The notes under the pieces: generated by a model
Told to the model about the DNA's origin: nothing
Database searches by the model: none
Seen by the model: only the letters and a program-made list of their open reading frames with translations
Part shown: in pieces, positions 23,615 through 32,127 of the stretch
Numbering within the stretch: position 1 is the first letter of the stretch
Layout of the letters: every line of letters begins with the position of its first letter
DNA from: DASXQK01 sp963724385
GTDB lineage: Bacteria; Pseudomonadota; Alphaproteobacteria; Dongiales; Dongiaceae
Assembly: GCA_963724385.1 (NCBI GenBank)
Contig: CAVRUJ010000001.1
Coordinates: 1,922,001 to 1,986,000, forward strand
Length of the DNA: 64,000 nucleotides
Direction of reading: 5' to 3'
Position numbers and translations under genes: made by a program

Positions 23615-25111
23615 ATGAAACGGCTAAGACTCCTGGGCCGGGCAATGCTTCTGCTCGCCCTGGCGGCAGCTTTGCCGGCGCGGGCCAACGACCTGCCCGA
23701 TTCATGCTGGAGCGAGACCGCCGCATCCAACACCTGCGTGGTGCCGAACGGCCTGCCGGCCAACACGCTTGCGGCCAATCTCTACGGCGTCATCCACGAA
23801 ATCATGGGCGCCCTCAAGCGGGACTGGGACCGGGTAAACCCGACCGTCTCCAGCGCGGGCACTAACACAATCACGCTCAGCTACGCGGTCGCGCCGGCGG
23901 CCTATATCCAGGGGGACACGTTCTCCTTCATCGCGGGGGGAACCAATACGGGTGCGGCGACGCTCAACGTGAACGGCCTGGGCGCGAAGGCCATCACCAA
24001 GCGGGGGACGACGGCGCTCACCGGGAACGAAATCCTGAGCGGGGAAGCCGTCATCGTCCAGTACGACGGGACGGAATTCCAGCTCGTCAGCGTCGGCGCC
24101 GGCAATTCGGCCTTCACGGGCGGCGCGCTCACGGGCCTGCTGAGCGAGGCCAAGGGCGCCGACATCGCTTCGGCCGCGACGACCAATCTCTGCGGAGCCA
24201 CCGGCAATTTCGTCCACATCACCGGGACGACGACGATCACGAGCCTCGGCAGCTGCCAGGCTGGAACACGCATCGTCGCCGAGTTCACTGGGGCGCTCAC
24301 CCTCACCTACAACGCCACCTCGCTGATCGTGCCCGGAGCGGCGAACATCGTGACAAAGGCCGGCGATACGATGACGGCGGTATCCGAAGGATCGGGCAAC
24401 TGGCGCGTGGTCCAGTACTCGTCGACGAGCAATCTGGCGGTCGTCTCGATCACGCGGCAGACATTCACCAGCTCGGGAACCTACACGCCGCATGCGGGGA
24501 TGCTGTACTGCCTCGTGCGGCTGCAGGCACCTGGTGGAGGGAGCGGGGGCGTTGCCGCCGGCAATTCTACGGGCTTGGGGGCAACTGCTGGGGGTGGAGC
24601 TGGGGGCTACGGCGAAAGGCTTTTGACGGCGGCACAAGTCGGTGCGAGCCAGACTGTGACCATCGGAGCGCAAGGGACGGCCGGCGCATCGGGTGCCAAC
24701 GCAGGGGGGCCTGGCGGGACCACTAGTTTTGGTACTCTTCTATCCGCTACGGGTGGCGGAGGGAGTGCAGGTCTGACGCCCGCAGCTGCTACCAACGTCG
24801 CCAACGGCGGAGCTGCCGGCACGGCCACGAATAGCGACATCAACATACAAAGCCAGGCCGGCGGATATGGCTGGTCCGGAGCGTCCAACACTTCAATTGC
24901 TTACGGCGGCGATGGTCCAGGTTCCCCGATATTCGGCGGCGCCGTTCGGAGTAAACCAATCGTCACGTCGGGCAATTCTCAGCCCGGCGTCGCGGGTGGA
25001 AATTATGGCGCCGGCGCGGCGGGGGCGTCCTCTTATGGCACCGCGGGCGCGCAGGCCGGAGGGGCGGGAGGCCCTGGCATCGTCGACATCATCGAGTTCA
25101 ACAGTCAGTGA
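23615..25111 (+). CDS. phage tail fibre-like protein with N-terminal signal peptide and Gly-rich tip
   Basis: 498 residues; ATG at 23615 follows AAGGAGGC. Residues 1-24 form an apparent signal peptide ('LALAAALPARA|ND'), unusual for a tail fibre and similar to the Ivy-like proteins' cleavage region. Residues ~45-70 ('GLPANTLAANLYGVIHEIMGALKRDW') resemble fibre attachment segments. Residues ~85-159 are the 'GDTFSFIAGGTNTGAATLNVNGLG' type beta module. Residues ~330-498 are a glycine-rich tip ('GGGSGG', 'GGAGGYGERLL') ending 'GPGIVDIIEFNSQ', as in Gly-rich receptor-binding domains. The signal peptide could instead mean a surface-exposed host protein. Confidence 0.78.
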   Translation: MKRLRLLGRAMLLLALAAALPARANDLPDSCWSETAASNTCVVPNGLPANTLAANLYGVIHEIMGALKRDWDRVNPTVSSAGTNTITLSYAVAPAAYIQGDTFSFIAGGTNTGAATLNVNGLGAKAITKRGTTALTGNEILSGEAVIVQYDGTEFQLVSVGAGNSAFTGGALTGLLSEAKGADIASAATTNLCGATGNFVHITGTTTITSLGSCQAGTRIVAEFTGALTLTYNATSLIVPGAANIVTKAGDTMTAVSEGSGNWRVVQYSSTSNLAVVSITRQTFTSSGTYTPHAGMLYCLVRLQAPGGGSGGVAAGNSTGLGATAGGGAGGYGERLLTAAQVGASQTVTIGAQGTAGASGANAGGPGGTTSFGTLLSATGGGGSAGLTPAAATNVANGGAAGTATNSDINIQSQAGGYGWSGASNTSIAYGGDGPGSPIFGGAVRSKPIVTSGNSQPGVAGGNYGAGAAGASSYGTAGAQAGGAGGPGIVDIIEFNSQ

Positions 25112-25176
25112 GACAGGCAATAAAGCGATCTCTCTTCTTCGGCGGACGCTTCCACTCAGCAGAGGACCGGCTCGAC

Positions 25177-25233
25177 ATGAATCTCTCTGACTTCCTCCGC
25201 GTCATTGCCGGGACCGCCGGCCAGGGCGCCTGA
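25177..25233 (+). CDS. possible 18-residue peptide
   Basis: ATG at 25177, 'MNLSDFLRVIAGTAGQGA', stop at 25233, 5 bases before the next gene. Too short to judge; it could be a leader peptide coupled to the membrane-protein gene or chance. Confidence 0.2.
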   Translation: MNLSDFLRVIAGTAGQGA

Positions 25234-25238
25234 CCAGC

Positions 25239-25469
25239 ATGCCGGCCCCCGAAGGCGAACGCATCGCCGCCCTTGAGACTGCGTTCAAGGGCATGCGCGA
25301 CGACATGGCGGAGCTGAAGAAGGACGTCCGCAGCCTGGTCGAGGCCTTCAACATGGGCAAGGGTGCGGCTCGGCTTATCGCCAAGGTCGGCGGCATATTG
25401 CTCCTGGCGACAGCTGCGGCTGGATGGGTTTGGGAGCACGCCGTCGCGCCGCTCCTAGGCAGGCATTGA
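25239..25469 (+). CDS. small coiled-coil membrane protein (possible phage holin/anti-holin)
   Basis: 76 residues: a charged heptad-like helix ('ERIAALETAFKGMRDDMAELKKDVRSLVEAF', residues 6-37), then one membrane span ('VGGILLLATAAAGWVWEHAVAPLL', residues 49-72). This coiled coil plus single span layout is common in small phage proteins next to tail fibres; some act in lysis, but there is no diagnostic motif. A second holin candidate sits with the lysozyme at 36459. Confidence 0.65.
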   Translation: MPAPEGERIAALETAFKGMRDDMAELKKDVRSLVEAFNMGKGAARLIAKVGGILLLATAAAGWVWEHAVAPLLGRH

Positions 25470-25682
25470 CTGACGGAAGCGGTGTGTTTTGCGGTGCCGA
25501 GGCGAAGCACCAGCTCTGCCCATGCTTGGCGAAAGTCGCGGGGGCGCCCATGTCCGCTGGGGACGCGGATAGCGTATGATTGTCTCTAAATAGTCGTCTG
25601 TGATTGCCTCATCGCGGCAGAGATGGTCTGATCCCCCCGAAACTTATGGGGTCGGCTCGCTCAGTCTCGTACCTTAGCTATT
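25470..25682. other. intergenic, no gene seen
   Basis: 213 bases marking a shift to AT-richer DNA before the acyltransferase gene. Contains CCCCCCGAAACTTATGGGGTCGG, a weak stem-loop. No promoter is certain. Confidence 0.4.
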
Positions 25683-26774
25683 ATGTCAGATTCAGCACAT
25701 CCTCGAATCGGGGCGCTAAACTCACTCCGCGGCCTCGCGGCGTTTGCGGTCCTTAGCGAGCACTGCTTGGGGTCGATGGGAGAATTCGGAGCCCCAATAA
25801 CATCGTGGCTAAAGTTCACCCCTCTGCGCCTACTCTTCATGGAGGGGCGGGGCGCGGTCATTCTTTTTTTCGTTCTCAGCGGCTACGTGTTGGCACTTCC
25901 GTTTTTGCGTGGTGAGGGGCCCAGCTATCCACAATTCTTGGCAAAGCGGTTCTGCCGAATCTACCTTCCTTATGTTGCTGCGATGCTACTGTCTCTGGGC
26001 CTGTCTGTGTTCTTGGCTCCTCGCCCAATTCCCGGACTAGGCATAGCATTCAACAAGGTGTGGAGTGAAACTCCGAACCTCGACCTCATCTTGTCAAATT
26101 TGGCGATGCTTGGGACTCCCAGGAGCGTTAGTTTTGTTCCACCTGGCTGGACCTTGGTTTATGAGCTGCGGATTTCCTTGATTATTCCGTTGCTGGTTTG
26201 GTGTGTCCGCCGAACATCTGTTGGTGTTATGCTGGCCGCCGTTTTTTTGTTCTGGATGTGTCACCGGGCCGGCAGGTATTTTGGGCTCGGTTATTTTGAG
26301 TGTGGAAATAACTTCCTAGATTCCTTTATCATCACAGGATACTTTGTGCTCTTCTTTGTGCTTGGCATTCTCGGGGCAAAGCACTCTGGCCATATTGCTT
26401 CTTTCGTCGCTGCGGTACCTAGACGTGCTTTGTTATTCGTTGCAGTCGCCATATTTTGGGGCTTTATTGCCCACTCTGACATTGCGAAAGGGGCATCCGC
26501 CATTGCGCTAATAGGATTTGCAAATCGGATTGGGCGGCCGTTGGTTCAACCCGCTTTGATTTGGCTAGGAAGAATTTCTTACAGCCTTTACATTGTACAT
26601 GCGCTAATACAGGTAGTCGTCGTGCATGTTCTTTACCCGAGCGTTCCCCTACTTTTGGCGGTAGGGAGCGTAATTCCGGTGTCGTTGTGTGCCGCCGCAC
26701 TTTTCCATTATTGGGTGGAGGCGCCGTCGCTTGCATTGTCGCGACGCATCGGCAAATCCGCTAGATCAGCGTGA
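25683..26774 (+). CDS. acyltransferase 3 (OafA-type) membrane O-acyltransferase
   Basis: 363 residues with about ten hydrophobic segments. The N-terminal signature is present: 'IGALNSLRGLAAFAVLSEHCLG' (R/x10/H pattern of acyltransferase 3) and 'AVILFFVLSGYVLALPFL', 'FLAKRFCRIYLPYVAAM' with the Arg-x3-Arg motif, and near the end 'WLGRISYSLYIVHALIQ' and 'FHYWVEAPSLALS'. Such proteins acetylate O-antigen or other surface sugars from the inner membrane. Base composition is clearly AT-richer than its neighbours, suggesting recent transfer. It may be a serotype-conversion gene of the prophage. Confidence 0.9.
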   Translation: MSDSAHPRIGALNSLRGLAAFAVLSEHCLGSMGEFGAPITSWLKFTPLRLLFMEGRGAVILFFVLSGYVLALPFLRGEGPSYPQFLAKRFCRIYLPYVAAMLLSLGLSVFLAPRPIPGLGIAFNKVWSETPNLDLILSNLAMLGTPRSVSFVPPGWTLVYELRISLIIPLLVWCVRRTSVGVMLAAVFLFWMCHRAGRYFGLGYFECGNNFLDSFIITGYFVLFFVLGILGAKHSGHIASFVAAVPRRALLFVAVAIFWGFIAHSDIAKGASAIALIGFANRIGRPLVQPALIWLGRISYSLYIVHALIQVVVVHVLYPSVPLLLAVGSVIPVSLCAAALFHYWVEAPSLALSRRIGKSARSA

Positions 26775-27382
26775 GGCCCGGCAGCCAGCTTAGGCTAGAG
26801 GCATTGATTCTCTCCGTAAGATCGCCCGAGCAGCACACACATAATGCCGAACATCCCGTGTAGGCCAACGGCGTGCTGCTGGGAGAGCGAGCGGAAAGCG
26901 CGTCGATGCTCGGGGTACCAAGCCAATCACCTCTATCTCTGGCTTCATCGTAGATTGTCTGCCACTCTTAGTTTTCGTCATGTGTATGTTTTTGTCATAG
27001 ATACACAAAGCTAGCGTCCCTCAAAGGGTCGATACAGCCAAAGTCTTGCCAGGCTCACAGCCCGAGACCTGTCCGGTGTCAGGCGCATCGGCTCAATCAC
27101 GCGGGCGCAGTTGGGCCAGGGTCGCATGTACCACAATAGTGGACCATGCGCCGGCGTGCCGGCATAGGAGCATAGGTGGCCGGTACATGAAATTGTAGAT
27201 GTGTTTGCTTGACGCGTCGAACCCCGGCTGGTGCGGCCGGGCGAAGTCAATGATTTGGAGCTGGTTGTGATGGCTCCGCTTTGCCCGTTGGCGTATCGTG
27301 CACGATAATGCATCTGGTGGTGGGCTTGGCCGTTGCCGGCCTTTTCACTCAGCTGCCGATACCTGGGTCTCGGAAAGTGTTG
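26775..27382. other. 608-base intergenic region, no gene supported
   Basis: Mixed, moderately AT-rich sequence between the acyltransferase and the first glycosyltransferase-like gene. A 100-codon antisense frame (27011-27313) has no protein pattern. GGAATAG before the 27383 ATG could be part of a ribosome site. No repeat or RNA gene recognised. Confidence 0.5.
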
Positions 27383-28297
27383 ATGGAAGGAATAGCATCA
27401 GTCGACTACACTCTGATTGTGCCGCTTCGCCCCGGGGGCTTCTTTTCGAATTTCAATCAGGTCGTCGATCATCTTTGCAGCGATCTTGGACGCGGCGGCG
27501 TAAGGGCTGTCTCGGTGGATTGGACTGTTCCTAGCGACGATATCGGCTTCTCTTTTGGAAGGCCTGCCGACGGCAACTTGTGGAATCACTTCTTCGAGCC
27601 ACTCGCGTTCGATCACTTTCCCAAAAGCATCAAGTTCGCCCGGGGTTTTTCTAACCGGATGATGACCCAAGCCTATGCCATGACTCACACCGGGTCCGCC
27701 TGGCGGGGGCGCTATCACAGGGCGTTTGCTCAGCACATCAGGGTCAGGCCTCACATCATACGTCGAGTTGAAGAATTGATGCCGCCCCCGTCGGCCGGCA
27801 ACTTTTTAATCGGCGCCCACGTGCGGCACCCGGTGCATCAATTGGAGCAAATTCACCCGATCCCGTCCGCGCGCGAATTTATCGACGAGGTCCGTCGGCG
27901 AATTCCGCGCCAGGGCAGTTGCAGGGTCGTCCTAGCGACTGATGTAGAGGAATCCGCTGGGGAGTTTCGCAAGTCCTTCGGAAGCAGTCTGATCATACAG
28001 TCTAACGCATCGCGAGCTGCTACTGGGAAGGATCTTTCGGTCGATGCGGGCGGGAAGCCGCCTTCAGTGGCACTTGGCGAGCAGGTTCTCGTTGATGCCC
28101 TAATGCTTGCCCGCTGCGATATTGTGGTTCACATCACCAGCAACGTGGCAACCGCCGTCGGCTACATGAATCCTCACGCACGATTGGTCCACTGCGAGAC
28201 GAGTGGCCAGCGCATCCGGGGCACGGTCTGGGCCATTGGCCAACTCCTTAAAGAGAAGCGGAGGCAATGGCTAGTCAGAACCGGGCTTCGCCGCTAG
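27383..28297 (+). CDS. GT23/NodZ-like glycosyltransferase-fold protein, copy A
   Basis: 304 residues; ATG at 27383 chosen by alignment with copy B. Features: 'YTLIVPLRPGGFFSNFNQVVDHL' (substrate-loop start), 'GNFLIGAHVRHPVHQLEQIHPIPSAREFIDEVRRRIP' with a His-Val-Arg-His motif like the donor-binding arginine motif of alpha-1,6-fucosyltransferases, 'RVVLATDVEESAGEFRKSFG', and 'LGEQVLVDALMLARCDIVVHITSNVATAVGYMNP', which matches the last GDP-sugar-binding segment of that fold. I infer a GDP-sugar transferase; acceptor unknown. Codon use is less GC-biased than in copy B. Confidence 0.7.
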   Translation: MEGIASVDYTLIVPLRPGGFFSNFNQVVDHLCSDLGRGGVRAVSVDWTVPSDDIGFSFGRPADGNLWNHFFEPLAFDHFPKSIKFARGFSNRMMTQAYAMTHTGSAWRGRYHRAFAQHIRVRPHIIRRVEELMPPPSAGNFLIGAHVRHPVHQLEQIHPIPSAREFIDEVRRRIPRQGSCRVVLATDVEESAGEFRKSFGSSLIIQSNASRAATGKDLSVDAGGKPPSVALGEQVLVDALMLARCDIVVHITSNVATAVGYMNPHARLVHCETSGQRIRGTVWAIGQLLKEKRRQWLVRTGLRR

Positions 28298-28370
28298 CCG
28301 GAATTCTGGATCTTTCAGTTTTGCGACCCGCTGCACGCATGTGCGAGGACCCGAGCGCCCTGACGAGCCG

Positions 28371-29294
28371 ATGCGAAGAATGACGCCGACCGAATACACC
28401 CTGGTGGTGCCGCTGCGCTGGGCCGGCTTCTTTTCGAGTTTCAACGAGGTCGTCGACCATCTCTGCAGCGACCTCGGCCGCGGCGGCGTGAAGGCCGTTT
28501 CGGTCGATTGGACCGTCCCCAGCAATGAACACCGTTGCTCCTTCGGCAGACCGGCCGACGGCAACCTGTGGAATCTGTTCTTCGAGCCGCTCGCCTTCGA
28601 CCGCTTCCCCGAAAGCATCAAGGTCGCCCGGGGCTTTTCCAACACGATGATGACGGCCAAGCAGGCTTACGCCATGGCTCACACGGGCTCGGGCTGGCGG
28701 CACCGATACCACAAGGCGTTTGCGGACCATATACGGATCAGGCCTCACATCACTGCCCGTGTCGACGCGCTGATGCCGCCGGCGACGGCCGGCCACTTCC
28801 TGATCGGGGCGCATGTGAGGCACCCGGTGCATGCGGGGGAGCAGATCCATCTGATGCCGTCGCCCCGGGATTTCATCGACAGAATTCGCGGGCTGATCCC
28901 ACGCGAGGGCAGCTGGCGAGTCGTGCTGGCGACCGACGTGGAGGAAACCGCCGATGAGTTCCGCAAGTTGTTCGGCGGCAACCTGATCCTACAGCCCAAT
29001 GTGGCGCGAGCCGCCACGGCGAGCGACGTGTCCACGGATGCCGGCGGGAAGCCGCCCGCGGTTGCGCTTGGGGAGCAGGTCCTGATCGACGCCCTGATGC
29101 TTGCCCGCTGCGACGTGTTCGTCCACATCACCAGCAACGTCGCGACCGCGGTCGGCTACATGAACCCGCATGTCCGCATGGTCCATTGCGAAACGCGAAG
29201 CGAGCGCATCCGGGGCATTTTCTGGTCCGTTGGCCAGCTGCTCAAATACAAGCGAAGGCGGTGGCTGAGGCTCACACCTCGGCGCAACAGCTGA
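28371..29294 (+). CDS. GT23/NodZ-like glycosyltransferase-fold protein, copy B
   Basis: 307 residues, tandem paralogue of the gene at 27383 and close to it over most of its length. Same motifs: 'YTLVVPLRWAGFFSSFNEVVDHL', 'IGAHVRHPVHAGEQIH', 'VVLATDVEETADEFRKLFG', 'HITSNVATAVGYMNPH'. GC is higher than in copy A, so the two have different recent histories or copy A was acquired separately. It converges on the HddA-like gene at 29405 with no obvious terminator in the 110-base gap. Confidence 0.72.
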   Translation: MRRMTPTEYTLVVPLRWAGFFSSFNEVVDHLCSDLGRGGVKAVSVDWTVPSNEHRCSFGRPADGNLWNLFFEPLAFDRFPESIKVARGFSNTMMTAKQAYAMAHTGSGWRHRYHKAFADHIRIRPHITARVDALMPPATAGHFLIGAHVRHPVHAGEQIHLMPSPRDFIDRIRGLIPREGSWRVVLATDVEETADEFRKLFGGNLILQPNVARAATASDVSTDAGGKPPAVALGEQVLIDALMLARCDVFVHITSNVATAVGYMNPHVRMVHCETRSERIRGIFWSVGQLLKYKRRRWLRLTPRRNS

Positions 29295-29404
29295 TCGCCC
29301 CGGACGCGAACAGGCAGACTAAGAAGCGATCGTTAGCCCTTGAACTTAAAGCAAGATTCAGGCGACTGATAAGGCAGGCGTCGCTACGATTCCGCGATGC
29401 CGGC

Positions 29405-30409
29405 CTATGCCGCGCCGAGGCCGTTCGGTTCGTAGACCACCACGCGGCTGCCGGAGCCTTCTACCTCGAAGCCGACCTCGATGAGCCGGTCCAGCGCCTT
29501 GCGGAGCTGCGCCTGCCGGTCCGGCGCGACGAGAAAGAGGATGAAGCCGCCGCCGCCCGCGCCCAGCAGCTTGCCGCCCAGGGCACCGGCGGCAATCGCC
29601 TTGTCATAGATATCGTCGATCGTGCCGTTCGAAACGCTGGCCGCCATCTCCCGCTTCAGCATCCAGCCTTCGTTCAGGAGCTTGCCGAGCTCCGCGATCG
29701 GCCGGTCGGGGGAGGCCAGAATCGCCATCGCCTCATCGACCATGGACATCATGGCGCGGACGTTGCTGGCGCGGCGCTTCAGATTGGCGATCTGTTCGCC
29801 GGCGATCTCGGAAGCATGGCGGGAAATGCCCGAGAAGAAGAGCATGAAATGGGCCTGGAGATCGCGGTAGCGCTGCTTGGGCAGGATGACCGGCGCCACG
29901 TCGTAGGTTCCGTTGGTCCGGAACTCGATCCGATTGAAACCGCCGAAGGCCGCCCAGATCTGATCCTGGGCGCCGACGTTCTCGCCGATCACTGACTGCT
30001 CGATATAGATGGCCTGATCGGCCAGCTCCCGCGGGCTGCGCAGGCTGCCGTTCAAGGCATGCAAGGCATGAAGGAGGCCGACGGTGAAGGACGAGGAGGA
30101 ACCGATGCCCGAACGGGCTGGCAGGTCGCCGTCGTGATGGATCTCGAGGCCGTCACGCACATGCATCTCCGACAGCACGGCCCTGACGGCGGGATGCCTG
30201 ATCTCCTCGATCGCGTTCACGTTCTCGACTGCCGAGTAGACGATCCGGTGCTTGTGGTCGAAGAAGGGCGGCAGGCGGCGGACGCTGATGTAGCAGTACT
30301 TGTTGATGGCGAAGCCGAGGACCTTGCCGCCATGGTCGCGATACCAGGCCGGATAGTCGGAGCCGCCGCCGAAGAGGGAGACGCGGAAGGGCGTGCGGGT
30401 GATGATCAC
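29405..30409 (-). CDS. hddA: GHMP sugar kinase, HddA-like (D-glycero-D-manno-heptose 7-phosphate kinase type)
   Basis: 334 residues. GHMP kinase motifs: 'ITRTPFRVSLFGGGSDYPAWY' (motif 1), 'GDLPARSGIGSSSSFTVGLLHAL' (ATP-binding motif 2), 'KLLGAGGGGFILFLV' (motif 3). The strong N-terminal 'FGGGSDYP' and 'VLGFAINKYCYISVR' are typical of HddA-type kinases, which phosphorylate heptose 7-phosphate at C1 on the route to GDP-heptose. It is the last gene of a six-gene minus-strand operon and overlaps the HddC-like gene by 4 bases. The exact sugar is not provable from sequence. Confidence 0.85.
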   Translation of the reverse strand: MIITRTPFRVSLFGGGSDYPAWYRDHGGKVLGFAINKYCYISVRRLPPFFDHKHRIVYSAVENVNAIEEIRHPAVRAVLSEMHVRDGLEIHHDGDLPARSGIGSSSSFTVGLLHALHALNGSLRSPRELADQAIYIEQSVIGENVGAQDQIWAAFGGFNRIEFRTNGTYDVAPVILPKQRYRDLQAHFMLFFSGISRHASEIAGEQIANLKRRASNVRAMMSMVDEAMAILASPDRPIAELGKLLNEGWMLKREMAASVSNGTIDDIYDKAIAAGALGGKLLGAGGGGFILFLVAPDRQAQLRKALDRLIEVGFEVEGSGSRVVVYEPNGLGAA

Positions 30410-31179
30410 GGCTTGGCGGCCGCCATGACGGTTTCGGCCCGGGCGTAGCTTTCCGGCGTGCCGATGTCGATGAAGCCGCGCCCGTCGGCGACGAAACCGC
30501 GAAGCGTGCCAGGCGCCAGGCGAGGGAACACCTCGCGCTCCAGCGACCGGGCCGGGCCGCGGGCGAGATCGTCCATGAGCGCGGTCGACAGCAGATAAGC
30601 GCCGGCATTGATGAGCGCAGGCCGGCCAGGCCCCGATTCCTTCTCGGAAAAGCGCCGGATGATGCCGTCATCGGCGAGCTCGACGCGGCCATAACGGCCC
30701 GCATCGGGCACGCGCACGCAGGCGATGGTTGCCAGCGTGCCCGGTTCGCGCCGGTGGGCGGCCAGCATGGCGGCAAAGTCGATCTCGAGCCAGGTGTCGC
30801 CATTGAGGACCAGGACCGGGTCGCTTGCGACGGCGCGGCGGGCAAAGCCTATGGCGCCGGCCGTGCCCAGGGGACGGTCCTCGATCACGGTTTCCACAGG
30901 CAGAGCCGGGGAAAGGCCGGCGATGTAGGCCGTGACGCTCTCGGCCAGATGCCCCAGGCTCAAGACGACCTTTCGCGCCCGATGCCGGGCGAGGAAGCGC
31001 AGCAGGTGATCGAGGAAGGGCCGGCCGGCGACCGGCGCCAGGATCTTCGGCCTGTCGCCGAGCACGGGGCGGATGCGGGATCCAAGGCCGCCGGCCAAGA
31101 CGATGACATCGGTCCCGGCGAGGGCGGGCATCGGGCCATTCGCGACCACGCCAGTCCGCTCGCGCCTAGACATTTCCAT
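30406..31179 (-). CDS. hddC: sugar-1-phosphate nucleotidyltransferase, HddC-like
   Basis: 257 residues with the nucleotidyltransferase signature 'VIVLAGGLGSRIRPVLGDRPKILAPVAGRPFLDHLL' split by the active-site Lys-Pro-Lys-type segment, then 'VLVLNGDTWLEIDFAAML' (metal-binding Asp) and 'LINAGAYLLS'. In the GDP-heptose pathway HddC makes GDP-D-glycero-alpha-D-manno-heptose from the HddA product. The gene pair overlap supports joint action. Its start overlaps the upstream epimerase by 14 bases. Confidence 0.82.
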   Translation of the reverse strand: MEMSRRERTGVVANGPMPALAGTDVIVLAGGLGSRIRPVLGDRPKILAPVAGRPFLDHLLRFLARHRARKVVLSLGHLAESVTAYIAGLSPALPVETVIEDRPLGTAGAIGFARRAVASDPVLVLNGDTWLEIDFAAMLAAHRREPGTLATIACVRVPDAGRYGRVELADDGIIRRFSEKESGPGRPALINAGAYLLSTALMDDLARGPARSLEREVFPRLAPGTLRGFVADGRGFIDIGTPESYARAETVMAAAKP

Positions 31180-32125
31180 AAACCGAATTGCGGATCATCC
31201 GGTAGCCCTTGATCAATTCGACGATGCCCGCATCCAGAGAATAAGCCGTGCGGAAGCCCGTCCGTTCGATTTTTTCGTTGGAAACTATGTAGTCGCGCTG
31301 ATCGGGATCCTTGCCGACGGCCGCCTCGGTGAAGACGAATTGCGGGATATGCCTTTGGATTCTCTTGCATAATTCGAGTTTCGACAGGTTGGCGTCGGAC
31401 AGGCCGACGTTGTAGGGCTCGTCCTTCATCCGGGCGAAGTTCTCGATGCCGTGGAGGAACGCGGCCGCCACATCGCGGACGTGGAGGTAGTTGCGCTTGA
31501 AGGCGCCCTCGAACAGGACGACGGCCCGGTCCGTGACGGCGCGATAGACGAAATCGTTGACCAGCAGATCGATGCGCATGCGCGGGGACATGCCGAAGAC
31601 GGTGGCAAGCCGGAAGGTGATGGCGTTGCCACGGTCGAGCACCGCCTTTTCCACCGCGACCTTGTGGCGGCCATAGGAGGAAATGGGCCTGAGCGGCGTC
31701 TCCTCCGTGCAGAGCTTGCCCGGCTCGCCGACTCCGTAGCCGGAATTGGTGATCGGCATCAGCAGGCGCTGGGCGGGCGACAGGCGCTTCAGCATGGCGA
31801 GCGGCGCCTTCAGATTGACGGCCTCGGCCGTAAAGGGATCCCGGTCGCAGAGGGGCGCGCCCACCAGGGCCGCGAGCGGGATCACGACGTCGTGCTTCTT
31901 CAGCAGGGTATCCATCAGCCGCTGGTCGCGAATATCGCCGCGGACAAGGTCGAAGCGCGGATCGGCGCAGACATGGGCGAGAGGGGCCTGGCGGAACATG
32001 AAGTTGTCCAGCACCGTCACGCGGTAGCCCTTGGCCAGGAGCGCGGGCACCAGGATCGACCCGATATAGCCGGCACCGCCCGTGACCAGAATCGTTGGTG
32101 CCGAACCTGCCTTGCGCCCTGCCAT
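31166..32125 (-). CDS. NAD-dependent sugar epimerase/dehydratase (extended SDR)
   Basis: 319 residues. Rossmann motif 'ILVTGGAGYIGSILVPALLAKGYRV', 'RGDIRD', 'ALVGAPLC', and the catalytic Tyr-x3-Lys in 'SSYGRHKVAVEK'. The C-terminal 'DPDQRDYIVSNEKIERTGF' resembles dTDP/GDP-sugar epimerase-dehydratases. In the cluster it probably acts on a GDP- or CDP-linked 4-keto or heptose intermediate. It starts 2 bases from the end of the upstream PLP-enzyme gene. Confidence 0.85.
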   Translation of the reverse strand: MAGRKAGSAPTILVTGGAGYIGSILVPALLAKGYRVTVLDNFMFRQAPLAHVCADPRFDLVRGDIRDQRLMDTLLKKHDVVIPLAALVGAPLCDRDPFTAEAVNLKAPLAMLKRLSPAQRLLMPITNSGYGVGEPGKLCTEETPLRPISSYGRHKVAVEKAVLDRGNAITFRLATVFGMSPRMRIDLLVNDFVYRAVTDRAVVLFEGAFKRNYLHVRDVAAAFLHGIENFARMKDEPYNVGLSDANLSKLELCKRIQRHIPQFVFTEAAVGKDPDQRDYIVSNEKIERTGFRTAYSLDAGIVELIKGYRMIRNSVYGNV

Positions 32126-32127
32126 GG

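Noticed and set aside
27011..27313. 100-codon minus-strand frame in the 26.8-27.4 kb gap
   Set aside because: Low-quality composition, no family pattern, no ribosome site, no neighbours in an operon.
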